Source of the DNA: Paenibacillus_AA sp045062745
Lineage (GTDB): Bacteria > Bacillota > Bacilli > Paenibacillales > NBRC-103111
Direction: 5' to 3'
Assembly: GCF_045062745.1 (NCBI RefSeq)
Contig: NZ_JBJGED010000033.1
Location: forward strand, 13,449 to 77,448
DNA: 64,000 nt
A program made the translations under genes and the position numbers. The notes under the pieces were generated by a model that made no database searches, was not told where the DNA came from, and worked only from the letters and a program-made list of their open reading frames with translations. How positions within the stretch are numbered: the stretch's first letter is position 1; every line of letters starts with the position of its first letter. This document shows positions 16,257-24,046 of this stretch, one piece after another.

Positions 16257-16324
16257 GGCACGTCCCCCTCATTAGTACGTCTCTAATGAGAAGTATTGTA
16301 TCATATATCCGCCGAAGCGCAAGC

Positions 16325-17095
16325 CTATTTGCAGAATATATGCTTGCCGATCTGCTTGATCTGCGGCCGGGTCCAGATCCAGGCCGAGGTGGCCGTCTCA
16401 GGATTGAAGTAATACAGCGCCTCTCCGCTCGGATCCCACCCGTTAATGGCGTCGCGAACCGCCTTCAGCGCCGTATCATTGGGCGTCAGCCAGATTTGGC
16501 CGTCCGCTACTGCGGTGAATGCCCCAGGCTGGAAAATGACGCCCGAGATGGTGTTCGGGAACGACGAGCTCTGCACCCGGTTCAGGATAACCGCTGCGAC
16601 CGCCACCTGCCCGACGTAAGGCTCCCCGCGCGCTTCTCCATACACGGCCTGCGCCATAATCCGGATATCCTGATCGCTGATGCTGATGCCGCTCGGCAAG
16701 CTCGCGCCCCCCGACGGCGCCGCTGCACCGCCCCCGCCCCCACCGCCGCCGCCGGGGCCTGTCATGCCCGGAGCCCATGAGGTCGTCGCGTTGTATAATC
16801 GCAATTTTGTCTTAGGCCCGACAATGCCGTCCACCTTCATGCCGAAATTGAATTGAAAGTCTTTGACTGCCCGGAGCGTCTGCCAGCCGAAATCCCCGTC
16901 GATCGGCCCCCGGTAATAATCGAGATATTGAAGCCGCCCTTGCAGCTCGTACACGTCTCCGCCCGTAGCCCCGTAACGAATCTCCGTATTCCCGAACGAG
17001 TACGAAGCTCGAGGCAAATAAACGGCGACCGCGACAACCATGACGAAGAAGCTGATGACGATCCATCCTGTTTTCACACGTCTCTTTTTGTTCAC
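16325..17095 (-). CDS. sleB: Spore cortex-lytic enzyme SleB
   Basis: 256 aa. A signal/anchor segment (about residues 10-28), a peptidoglycan-binding domain (about 40-100, with GxxGxxVxxLQxxL-like repeats), a linker containing nine consecutive Gly, and a hydrolase_2 domain (about 138-256) that opens with IRIMAQAVYGEARGEPY, carrying the catalytic Glu. SleB is a lytic transglycosylase acting on cortex muramic-delta-lactam at germination. Start is GTG, 8 bases after GGAGGG. The usual partner gene ypeB is not adjacent. Confidence 0.9.
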   Translation of the reverse strand: MNKKRRVKTGWIVISFFVMVVAVAVYLPRASYSFGNTEIRYGATGGDVYELQGRLQYLDYYRGPIDGDFGWQTLRAVKDFQFNFGMKVDGIVGPKTKLRLYNATTSWAPGMTGPGGGGGGGGGAAAPSGGASLPSGISISDQDIRIMAQAVYGEARGEPYVGQVAVAAVILNRVQSSSFPNTISGVIFQPGAFTAVADGQIWLTPNDTALKAVRDAINGWDPSGEALYYFNPETATSAWIWTRPQIKQIGKHIFCK

Positions 17096-17226
17096 GCCAA
17101 AAACCCTCCATAGCGACTAAGATAACTTGGTCCAGCATCTTAGTTAGTATGAAGGGAATCCAGGCAAACTATGCAAATCCATGCACTTACGCACTTACTA
17201 TCTCGCCGCGGCGGCCGGCCGCGCGA

Positions 17227-17886
17227 TTAGAACTTGCTCAGCTTCGCGCCCTCCCAGTCGGCCGTGAACTTCTCGATGCCCTGGTCGGTGAGCGGATGCT
17301 TGATCATCTGTTGGATGACCTTGTAAGGGACGGTGGCAATATGGGCGCCGGCCAGCGCCGCCTCGATCACATGAGCCGTATGACGGACACTGGCTGCGAT
17401 GATTTCGCTCTTAATCCCATGAATCTGGAAAATGTCGCTGATCTCGCGGATCAGATTCATGCCCACTTGATTGATGTCGTCCAGCCGTCCGATGAACGGG
17501 GAGACGTAAGTCGCACCTGCTCTAGCCGCCAACAGAGCTTGAGTAGAGCTGAAAATCAACGTAACGTTCGTCTTGATGCCGTGGTCGGTCAAGCCGCGAG
17601 TCGCCTGCAGGCCGTCCGCGGTCATCGGAATTTTCACCACAATGTTCGGACTGATCGCCGCCAGCTTGCGGCCTTGTTCGATCATTTCCTCGGCCTGCAG
17701 CGAGATCACTTCCGCGCTGATCGGCAGCTCTTGACCCACGATCGAGATAATTTCCTTGAGCGTCTCGAAGAAATCTTTGCCTTCCTTCGCGATTAGCGAC
17801 GGGTTGGTCGTCAGCCCGGACAAGATACCCAGCTTATGCGCCGCGCGAATTTCTTCTATGTTCGCTGTGTCGATGAACATTTTCAT
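17227..17886 (-). CDS. fsa: Transaldolase / fructose-6-phosphate aldolase family
   Basis: 219 aa, the short single-domain form (YwjH-like). MFIDTANIEEI, GLTTNPSL and the Schiff-base lysine in IVVKIPMT are diagnostic. In Bacilli this form acts as a transaldolase in the pentose-phosphate pathway; in E. coli Fsa is an aldolase. The choice between ATG at 17886 and 17880 is open. Its promoter must lie within or after the 3' part of the 6S RNA gene immediately upstream. Confidence 0.9.
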   Translation of the reverse strand: MKMFIDTANIEEIRAAHKLGILSGLTTNPSLIAKEGKDFFETLKEIISIVGQELPISAEVISLQAEEMIEQGRKLAAISPNIVVKIPMTADGLQATRGLTDHGIKTNVTLIFSSTQALLAARAGATYVSPFIGRLDDINQVGMNLIREISDIFQIHGIKSEIIAASVRHTAHVIEAALAGAHIATVPYKVIQQMIKHPLTDQGIEKFTADWEGAKLSKF

Positions 17887-17940
17887 AGCTACGGGTCACC
17901 ACCTGTATGTATTTCGCTGTAAACAGCGTTGTAGACAAAA

Positions 17941-18144
17941 GAAAACCCGCCTATGTCGTTCGATTCTCTTGTTTCAAACCCGCTCTCGCAGGTGGGTGTC
18001 CGCAACCGGCAGTCTGAAGTCCCTTTTCGAGGGCATGTCATCGGGACGGTAATAGTTGGACTCCCGAACAATGTTTCATTGGTTTAAAACATTCGGAAAA
18101 TCGTGACGAACATCGCAGGAGTGTTCGCGATTCATTCAATTGTA
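17941..18144 (-). ncRNA. ssrS: 6S RNA
   Basis: Regulatory RNA that mimics an open promoter and holds sigma-A RNA polymerase. The closing stem is seen as CCTGCGATGTTCG (18119-18107) against CGAACGACATAGG (17962-17950), pairing CCT/AGG, AT/AT and GTTCG/CGAAC. The 5' strand word GATGTTCG is the same as in E. coli 6S RNA, and the 3' bubble word GGACACCCACCT with a following GGGTT hairpin fits the family consensus. A perfect TATAAT promoter lies just upstream and a T-rich stretch ends it near 17941. Exact ends are estimates; length about 200 nt is normal. Confidence 0.85.
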
Positions 18145-18150
18145 GTTTTT

Positions 18151-18179
18151 ATTATAGGGGTACCGCCGGCAAAAGTAAA
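18151..18179 (-). promoter_or_regulatory. 6S RNA promoter
   Basis: Minus strand: TTTACT (18179-18174), 17-bp spacer, TATAAT (18156-18151). Confidence 0.75.
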
Positions 18180-18214
18180 CCCGGGTTCTGTGGCAGTGAT
18201 GGCAGAGGTTGCGC

Positions 18215-19084
18215 TTACTTGCGATCCGTCTCGCTCTCCTCCGATGGACGGCGTTCTACGGTCCCATCCGCATCTGAATCGGCCCGGAACTCCTCCGCAC
18301 GGTGCTCATCGCCATGAGCCGCCTCCGCTTCCAGCCGCTCGGCTTCCTCCTGGGCCGCCTTCTCCTCCTGCTCCTTCTGCTCCCGCTCGGACCGTGTCTT
18401 GATTTTGTCGAAAATCCGGTGGAAGTAGAAGAACGAAACGGTGGCGAGCAAGCTTCCCATGAAGAACGGGATGAGGAACGTAAACTTGGTCGCACTGATG
18501 TAGATGATGGCGGCATTCGTCACAATGAGCAAAATCGTCGTAATCGGGTTCCCGATCGTGATCAGCACCGCATTCTTGAGCAGTTGGAAAAATTTCATGT
18601 GGAAATGAACCATCAGCGAGAAGAAATGGAACATCGCACACGTCAGGATTACGAGCAAAATAATGAAGAGCACCGACAGCAAGCTAAGCGTGCTGCTCTG
18701 CTTCAGGTAAAACGTATAGTTCACATAAAGGATCACATAAAACAGGATAAAGAAAATGCCGCCCAGCATGCTCTGGAGGTAATTCTCCTTGTAGCCGCGG
18801 AAGTACGTCTTGAACAGTGGCACATCCGCATCGCCGGTTACCCACTTGCGGGCGATCGTGAATGTCGCCGCGGTCGCGGGAAACAATGTAAACGGTGTCA
18901 CGATCGCGATAAGCGTCAGCGACTGCATGCCGACATCGGGGTTCTCGGAGACGGCGATCAGCCCGGCCAGCACCAAGTAGAAGAACGGGAACGAACAGAC
19001 GACCCAGAGCACGTTAATGACGGATAGCCGCATGATCCATTCCGATATTTTGTAAAACCCACCCATAATTCCACGAAATTCCAA
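18215..19084 (-). CDS. DUF624 (YesL-like) membrane protein
   Basis: 289 aa. About six hydrophobic helices (residues 15-215) match the DUF624/YesL family, of unknown function and often found with sugar ABC importers in Paenibacillus. The last 60 or so residues are very rich in Glu, Arg and Ala and look like a disordered cytoplasmic tail. TTG at 19084 is chosen because AAGGAGG lies 8 bases before it and the protein then begins with the family's MEFRGIMGGFYKIS; the longer frame to 19123 would place the ribosome site inside the gene. No importer adjoins it here. Confidence 0.85.
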   Translation of the reverse strand: MEFRGIMGGFYKISEWIMRLSVINVLWVVCSFPFFYLVLAGLIAVSENPDVGMQSLTLIAIVTPFTLFPATAATFTIARKWVTGDADVPLFKTYFRGYKENYLQSMLGGIFFILFYVILYVNYTFYLKQSSTLSLLSVLFIILLVILTCAMFHFFSLMVHFHMKFFQLLKNAVLITIGNPITTILLIVTNAAIIYISATKFTFLIPFFMGSLLATVSFFYFHRIFDKIKTRSEREQKEQEEKAAQEEAERLEAEAAHGDEHRAEEFRADSDADGTVERRPSEESETDRK

Positions 19085-19190
19085 ACCGAAGTCCTCCTTC
19101 AACTGCATGTCCACTCTCATCATAACTTATCCGGTTCGGAAAATGCAAAACAATGTTGTGGCACGCCGTCGGATATGCGGTCCAGGCAAC

Positions 19191-19225
19191 AAAAAAACCT
19201 GTGCAAAGACGTTGCTTTGCACAGG
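19191..19225 (-). terminator. cshA terminator
   Basis: Minus strand CCTGTGCAAAG (19225-19215) pairs with CTTTGCACAGG (19208-19198), followed by seven T. Confidence 0.92.
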
Positions 19226-19238
19226 CTGGAAGAGCGGT

Positions 19239-20840
19239 TTAGGTGTTCACGAATTCCTTGGATCCGCTGGGACGCCGGCCTTCGCCACCGTCGCTGCGAC
19301 GGCGGTCGCCGCCATCGCGATTGCGGTCGTAGCTGCTGCTCCGATAGCCGCTGCCGCCCCGGGAGGAGCCGCCGCCGCTGCCGCCGCGATAGCCTTCGCC
19401 GCCACGGTAGCCTTCGCCGCTGCGGCCATACCCGCCGCGACCGCCGCCTTGACCGTCGCGCACGTAGGAGCCCGACATTCTGCGGCCCGAGCTGCGCACG
19501 TCCGGACGGCGCTTCTTGGCACGGAGCGGATCCTCAGGCGTCAGCTCGATCTCGATGTCGCGCTTCTCGCCCGTCAAGAGCTTCATAGCGGCTGCCAAGA
19601 GCTGGACAGAGTCATACTGCTCCAGCAACTGAATGGCCATGCCCTTGAACTCGCCAAAGTTGTCAGCGCTGACCACTTCCAGGACGCGCTCCGCCGTTAC
19701 GCGCTGCTTGCCTTCGATCGCTTCGGCCATGCTCGGCACCGGCTTGCGTGCGATTTTGTGGCGGGTCAGCTTCTCGATGAAGTGCAGATGATCCATCTCG
19801 CGGTGCGTCACGAACGTCCAGGCGCTGCCTTCGCGTCCGGCGCGGCCGGTACGGCCGATCCGGTGCACATAGCTCTCCGGGTCTTGCGGCAGGTCGAAGT
19901 TGATGACGTGGGTCACGCCCGATACGTCCAGGCCGCGTGCGGCCACGTCCGTCGCCACCAGCACATCGATGCTGCCGTCGCGGAACTTGCGCATCACATG
20001 GTCACGCTGGTTCTGCGACAAGTCGCCGTGCAGGCCTTCCGCCGAATAGCCGCGCTTCTGCAGCGCTTCGGACAGCTCGTCGACGCGGCGCTTCGTCCGG
20101 CCGAAGATAATGGCGAGCTCCGGGGACTCCATGTCCAGCAGGCGGCACAGCGCGTCGAACTTCTGCTTCTCATGCAGCTCGATATAGTATTGCGAAATGA
20201 GCGGAGCGCTCACTTGCTTCGGAATGACCGAGACGTGTTCCGGCTCACGCAGGAATTGCTTGGCGAGCTTCTTGATGTTCTCGGGCATCGTCGCCGAGAA
20301 CAGCATCGTGTGGCGTTCTTCCGGCACGAGGCTCAGAATCGTCTGAATGTCCTCCATGAAACCCATGTCCAGCATCTCGTCGGCCTCGTCGAGGATGACG
20401 GTCGAGACGCTGTCCAGCTTGATCGTCTTGCGGTTGATGTGGTCAAGCAGACGCCCCGGGGTACCGATAATGATCTGCGGTCTCTTCTTCAGCGCGCGGA
20501 TCTGTTTCACAATGTCTTGCCCGCCGTAGATCGGCAAAGAGCGGATGCCCTTGAACCGGCCGAGCTTGCCGATCTCTTCGGCGACCTGGATCGCCAATTC
20601 CCGCGTAGGGCACATAATCAATGCTACAATGCGGTCTTCCGTCACATCGATGCGGTTGATCACCGGGATGCCGAATGCGGCGGTCTTGCCTGTACCGGTC
20701 TGTGCTTGACCGATCAAATCCTTGCCTTCCAGGGCCAGCGGAATCGTCTTCTCCTGAATCGGGGTCGACTCCTCGAAACCCATTTCCGTAATGGCTCGTA
20801 ATACCTTCGGGTCGAGATCAAAATCTGCAAAAGCTTTCAA
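19239..20840 (-). CDS. cshA: DEAD-box ATP-dependent RNA helicase CshA
   Basis: 533 aa. All helicase motifs are present: Q-motif region FxxxTPIQ, AQTGTGKT, PTRELA, TPGR, DEAD, SAT, and HRIGRTGRAG. The C-terminal 110 residues are Arg/Gly/Ser-rich with RGG-type repeats (GYRGGEGYRGG), typical RNA-binding tail. CshA works in RNA decay and ribosome assembly, especially in the cold. AAAGGAG lies 9 bases before the ATG. The leader is long, about 220 nt, and contains a terminator-like hairpin, so expression may be controlled by attenuation. Confidence 0.95.
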   Translation of the reverse strand: MKAFADFDLDPKVLRAITEMGFEESTPIQEKTIPLALEGKDLIGQAQTGTGKTAAFGIPVINRIDVTEDRIVALIMCPTRELAIQVAEEIGKLGRFKGIRSLPIYGGQDIVKQIRALKKRPQIIIGTPGRLLDHINRKTIKLDSVSTVILDEADEMLDMGFMEDIQTILSLVPEERHTMLFSATMPENIKKLAKQFLREPEHVSVIPKQVSAPLISQYYIELHEKQKFDALCRLLDMESPELAIIFGRTKRRVDELSEALQKRGYSAEGLHGDLSQNQRDHVMRKFRDGSIDVLVATDVAARGLDVSGVTHVINFDLPQDPESYVHRIGRTGRAGREGSAWTFVTHREMDHLHFIEKLTRHKIARKPVPSMAEAIEGKQRVTAERVLEVVSADNFGEFKGMAIQLLEQYDSVQLLAAAMKLLTGEKRDIEIELTPEDPLRAKKRRPDVRSSGRRMSGSYVRDGQGGGRGGYGRSGEGYRGGEGYRGGSGGGSSRGGSGYRSSSYDRNRDGGDRRRSDGGEGRRPSGSKEFVNT

Positions 20841-21010
20841 ATGGACTATACTCCTTTACTCTGAGGGCTTCTAATATCCCTTACCAAGTATTAAATTTAC
20901 CCTTAAGATCGACTTTTATCGGTGACATTGGATTCTCCGAATTGTAACCTTTTTCCAATCGGCTCGCAGCCAAAGTCCGCTCAAGATCAGGAACACTGAT
21001 CGTAACTCGC

Positions 21011-21038
21011 AAAAAAAAGCATTTTCCGCCTGGAAAAT
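21011..21038 (-). terminator. Terminator-like hairpin in the cshA leader (possible attenuator)
   Basis: Minus strand ATTTTCC (21038-21032), loop AGGC, GGAAAAT (21027-21021), then GC and eight T. It lies after the predicted transcript start (about 21060) and 170 bases before the cshA ATG, with no gene upstream on that strand for it to serve. Confidence 0.65.
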
Positions 21039-21066
21039 ACTAGCCGAACTTAAGAATATCTTTGTT

Positions 21067-21075
21067 ATTATAACA
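21067..21075 (-). promoter_or_regulatory. Extended -10 promoter for the cshA leader
   Basis: Minus strand TGTTATAAT is an extended -10 (TGnTATAAT); the -35 region is poor. Confidence 0.55.
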
Positions 21076-21257
21076 CAGCTAGTTCGTACATTTCCAGTGC
21101 CGCGGCGCCTAACATGCAAAAACTGCCGTAAACCGTACTTGCCATTAAATTTTTGCAACGAAGCGGTCCGCAATCCCGTATAATAGAACAAGCGAATATC
21201 GATGCAACTCGATGATGTGGGTCTTCACAAGAAATGGACCATGAGGAGAGAAACACT

Positions 21258-21818
21258 ATGTCTGTTTGGAAGCGAATCGGCTCGATCCTGAGAAGCCAGA
21301 ACCAAAAACCGGATCCGTCCCCGGCATCCGCGGCGGATCCGTTGGAAGCCGCTACCGTCGGCGATATTTTAAGCGTGGACCTCGAGGAGTACGTCATTAC
21401 GGGCAAAGTCATTTACTTCGACCGGGGCTATGCGCCGCACCGGTTCGCGTATTATTTGCGCAACGGGCGCAAAATCGATTGCCTGCTCGTCGAGAAAGGC
21501 CGCACGATGGACTGCTTCCTGTGCGAATTCATCGAGGGCGCGCTGGACGATCCGAGCAACGTGCCGACTACGCTTGTGCTGGATGGAGAGACGACGTACG
21601 AGCTCGAGTATGACCGCAAAGACGTGAGCCGGACCGAGGGCAATACTGATTTCCGGAGCGGCGACGAGGTGTTGTTTTGGCGTTATTTCGCCGACGAGAC
21701 GCAGCACTTCTTCCTGCAGTGGCAGGACGGCAAGTTCGTCGCGATGCAGGGCAACCGCATTCCGACCGCTGAGATCAAGCGTCTTCAGTCCACCAACCAG
21801 ACCGGTGCGCGTAAGTGA
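21258..21818 (+). CDS. DUF4178 protein
   Basis: 186 aa, soluble. After a variable N-terminus of about 35 residues comes a beta-rich domain (GDILSVDLEEYVITGKVIY ... FFLQWQDGKFVAMQG) matching DUF4178. These proteins are of unknown function and in Bacilli are often encoded with DUF4247 lipoproteins, DUF350 membrane proteins and PspA-like proteins, suggesting an envelope role. GAGGAGAG lies 7 bases before the chosen ATG. The next gene, a DUF4247 lipoprotein, begins 52 bases later. Confidence 0.82.
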   Translation: MSVWKRIGSILRSQNQKPDPSPASAADPLEAATVGDILSVDLEEYVITGKVIYFDRGYAPHRFAYYLRNGRKIDCLLVEKGRTMDCFLCEFIEGALDDPSNVPTTLVLDGETTYELEYDRKDVSRTEGNTDFRSGDEVLFWRYFADETQHFFLQWQDGKFVAMQGNRIPTAEIKRLQSTNQTGARK

Positions 21819-21870
21819 TTTATTGTGTATCGGGTTCGGTTCCCCGAAATGAATTGGAGGTGAGCGTCAG

Positions 21871-22710
21871 ATGAGAAGTTGGCGCCTTTGGCTGGCCTTC
21901 CTGCTGACGGCCGCCTTGCTGGCCGGCTGTACGAACGCGAGCAGCTATGTCCGGGATAATTACCCGCTAGTCGACGTGGACGGCAAGGGCAAGTCCGCGG
22001 CCAAGGTGTATCTGTCCGAGGGCAAGACGGTTCCCGAGACGGCTCACGCGATCGCCGACAAGGAAAAACCGCGGGAGCTCAGCAAAGATAGCACGGAGCA
22101 AATGTTCCTCGTCTACGACAACCGGATCATCAACGTGCAGAAAGACCCGGAGAACGACAAAAATTCCATTATCGAGATCGATTCGATCGAATACGCCCGG
22201 GATCATTACGATTCTTCATTCCTGCAAGGCTATCTGACCGCCGTCCTGATCGATACGATTTTCGGCAACAACTGGTCCAAGCAAGCTTCTTCACGGGGCA
22301 GCCCGACGTATCAAGGGTACGGCACGTCCGGCAAAGCCACGCAGCAAACGCAAGCCGGCAAGTCCGATACCACTAAACAGCCGAGTACGACGAGCGGGAC
22401 CGGCAGCTTCACATCGAAGGGCAACACGGGCAGCTCGAGTTCTAGCGGCTCCAGCGGGTCGAGCACCGGCAAGGACACGGCCTCGAGCGGCAGCTCCAGC
22501 GCCTCCAGTACCGCGCCGTCGAGCTCGGGCTCGACCGGCAACTTCACGACGAAGCCGTCAACATCGTCGTCCTCCTCCTCTTCCTCGACGAAGAGCAGCA
22601 GCTCTTCCTCTACAGTGCGGAAGAACGACGGCTCTACGCCAAGCGTCAAATCGTCGAGCAAGCCGAGCACGTCTAAGAAAACCGGCGGGTTCTCTTCGAA
22701 GAGGCGATAG
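21871..22710 (+). CDS. DUF4247 lipoprotein with Ser-rich tail
   Basis: 279 aa. A signal peptide ends in the lipobox LLAGC (Cys20), so the mature protein is tethered to the outer face of the membrane. Residues about 25-130 form the DUF4247 domain. The last 140 residues are almost all Ser, Thr, Gly and Lys, a disordered wall-spanning tail. GGAGGTGAG lies before the ATG. Paired with the DUF4178 gene upstream and closed by a strong terminator. Confidence 0.85.
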   Translation: MRSWRLWLAFLLTAALLAGCTNASSYVRDNYPLVDVDGKGKSAAKVYLSEGKTVPETAHAIADKEKPRELSKDSTEQMFLVYDNRIINVQKDPENDKNSIIEIDSIEYARDHYDSSFLQGYLTAVLIDTIFGNNWSKQASSRGSPTYQGYGTSGKATQQTQAGKSDTTKQPSTTSGTGSFTSKGNTGSSSSSGSSGSSTGKDTASSGSSSASSTAPSSSGSTGNFTTKPSTSSSSSSSSTKSSSSSSTVRKNDGSTPSVKSSSKPSTSKKTGGFSSKRR

Positions 22711-22733
22711 TATTGAGGGTTCCAGCCAGAATG

Positions 22734-22762
22734 CCGCAGACTTCCAAGTCTGCGGTTTTTTT
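22734..22762 (+). terminator. Terminator of the DUF4178/DUF4247 operon
   Basis: CCGCAGACTT (22734-22743) pairs with AAGTCTGCGG (22746-22755), then seven T. Confidence 0.92.
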
Positions 22763-22823
22763 CATGCCCGTCTTACATAACCGGGCTATCCCCTCAGCCA
22801 TACTAAGGGTTGGAGGGATGCCC

Positions 22824-23663
22824 ATGAACAGGCTGCTCAATGTCCGCACGTTGCTGAATCTGCTTGCGATCGCCATCGGGGCGCTCTTCATCGCCGCGGG
22901 GTTCAATCTGTTTCTAATCCCGCATCAGCTGCTAAGCGGAGGCGTTTCCGGGATCTCCATGATCGTGGGCTATTTCGCCAATTGGAATATCGGCTATTTG
23001 TACTTCCTCTTCAACCTCCCGATTTTGATCTGGGGCTGGATCGTCGTGGGCCGCCGGTTCATCCTATACAGCGTCTTCTCGGTCGTGCTTACCACCTGGT
23101 TCATGCAGCTGCTCCCGAGCGACAATTTCAATGAAGATCCCTTGCTCGGGGCCGTATTCGGCGGGGTGCTGATCGGCATCGGCAGCGGGATTTCCCTTCG
23201 CGCGGGCGGCTCCTCCGGCGGCTTTGACATCGTCGGGTTCATTCTGACAATGAACCGCAATTTTCAGCTAGGCACCGCCATCTTCCTGCTCAATTCCTCG
23301 GTCGTGTTCGCCCTCGGATATTTATTCAATTGGGATCTCGCCATGCGTTCGATGCTGTCCATTTTCATTACCGGCAAAGTGGTCGATACGATTCATATCC
23401 GCCAGCTCAAAATTACCGCCTTCATCATTACCCAATTCAAGGAGCAAATAATTGAACGGCTGCACCGTATGCCGCGCGGTGTGACGCTGGTGAAAACCGA
23501 GGGCGCGTTTACCCGCCAGCCGCAAGACATGCTGATGACCGTCACGACCCGGTACGAGCTGGCCGAGCTGCGCAAAATCGTGCGGGAGGTCGACCCGAAG
23601 GCGTGGGTGAATATCGTGGAAACCGTCGAAGTGATCGGGGAGTTTCGGCGCGCGAGAATGTGA
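22824..23663 (+). CDS. YitT-family membrane protein
   Basis: 279 aa. Five predicted helices in the first 190 residues (GALFIAAGFNLFLIPHQLLSGGVSGIS is typical of YitT_membrane), then a cytoplasmic DUF2179 domain of about 80 residues with the TxxGAFT-like loop (VKTEGAFTRQP). The family is widespread in Firmicutes; its function is not established. Two ATGs compete: 22818 directly abuts GGAGGG, while 22824 is six bases from it and is preferred. Stands alone. Confidence 0.87.
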   Translation: MNRLLNVRTLLNLLAIAIGALFIAAGFNLFLIPHQLLSGGVSGISMIVGYFANWNIGYLYFLFNLPILIWGWIVVGRRFILYSVFSVVLTTWFMQLLPSDNFNEDPLLGAVFGGVLIGIGSGISLRAGGSSGGFDIVGFILTMNRNFQLGTAIFLLNSSVVFALGYLFNWDLAMRSMLSIFITGKVVDTIHIRQLKITAFIITQFKEQIIERLHRMPRGVTLVKTEGAFTRQPQDMLMTVTTRYELAELRKIVREVDPKAWVNIVETVEVIGEFRRARM

Positions 23664-23732
23664 ATCGGATGAGAGATAAGTAAAAATAAGGCATGTCTCC
23701 CGGGAAAATCATCGGCAGCTTTGGTTGAAATA

Positions 23733-23741
23733 TGCTATACT
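23733..23741 (+). promoter_or_regulatory. Extended -10 promoter
   Basis: TGCTATACT is an extended -10 about 100 bases before the small gene at 23841; the -35 is poor. Confidence 0.45.
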
Positions 23742-23840
23742 TAAAGTGTAATTTCATATAGTTCTGGTTTACCGCTTTGGCTCCAAATTTTGTATTTTCT
23801 AATCGCGAATTCAAATTCGAAGGATTGGAAGGTGACGAAG

Positions 23841-24029
23841 ATGGAAACCGTTAAACTGTCCAGGATTGTATTGAAATTAACACCCGAGTTGTATCCATTT
23901 CTTCGCTCCAGCGAGTTGAATTCGGACATTGTGCTCCGCAACGGACTCGAATCCTTGGAGTCGCAGGATGTTATGGAAATCGTGCAGTACAGCATCTCTG
24001 AACATCAAAAAGACGCCTTCCTCCAATGA
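23841..24029 (+). CDS. Small conserved-type protein of unknown function
   Basis: 62 aa, METVKLSRIVLKL at the start, predicted alpha-helical, without membrane segments or Cys. GGAAGG lies 8 bases before the ATG, which starts 17 codons inside a longer open frame. I do not recognise the family. Its last codons lie in the left arm of the terminator that follows, so coding and termination overlap. Confidence 0.65.
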   Translation: METVKLSRIVLKLTPELYPFLRSSELNSDIVLRNGLESLESQDVMEIVQYSISEHQKDAFLQ

Positions 24030-24040
24030 GGGCGTCTTTT
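24007..24040. terminator. Bidirectional terminator
   Basis: AAAAGACGCC (24008-24017) pairs with GGCGTCTTTT (24031-24040). T runs on both strands; it serves the small gene at 23841 and the convergent MFS gene. Confidence 0.85.
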
Positions 24041-24046
24041 CTTTGG

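Larger units (their letters stand above)
20841..21257. other. Divergent leader region between cshA and the DUF4178 gene
   Basis: No gene of its own. On the minus strand it has an extended -10 promoter, a terminator-like hairpin and a remaining untranslated leader for cshA. On the plus strand TATAAT at 21179-21184 is a likely -10 for the DUF4178 operon; no good -35 was found. Confidence 0.6.

Noticed and set aside
19107..20801. 564-codon plus-strand frame opposite cshA
   Set aside because: Antisense shadow; all helicase motifs are on the other strand.
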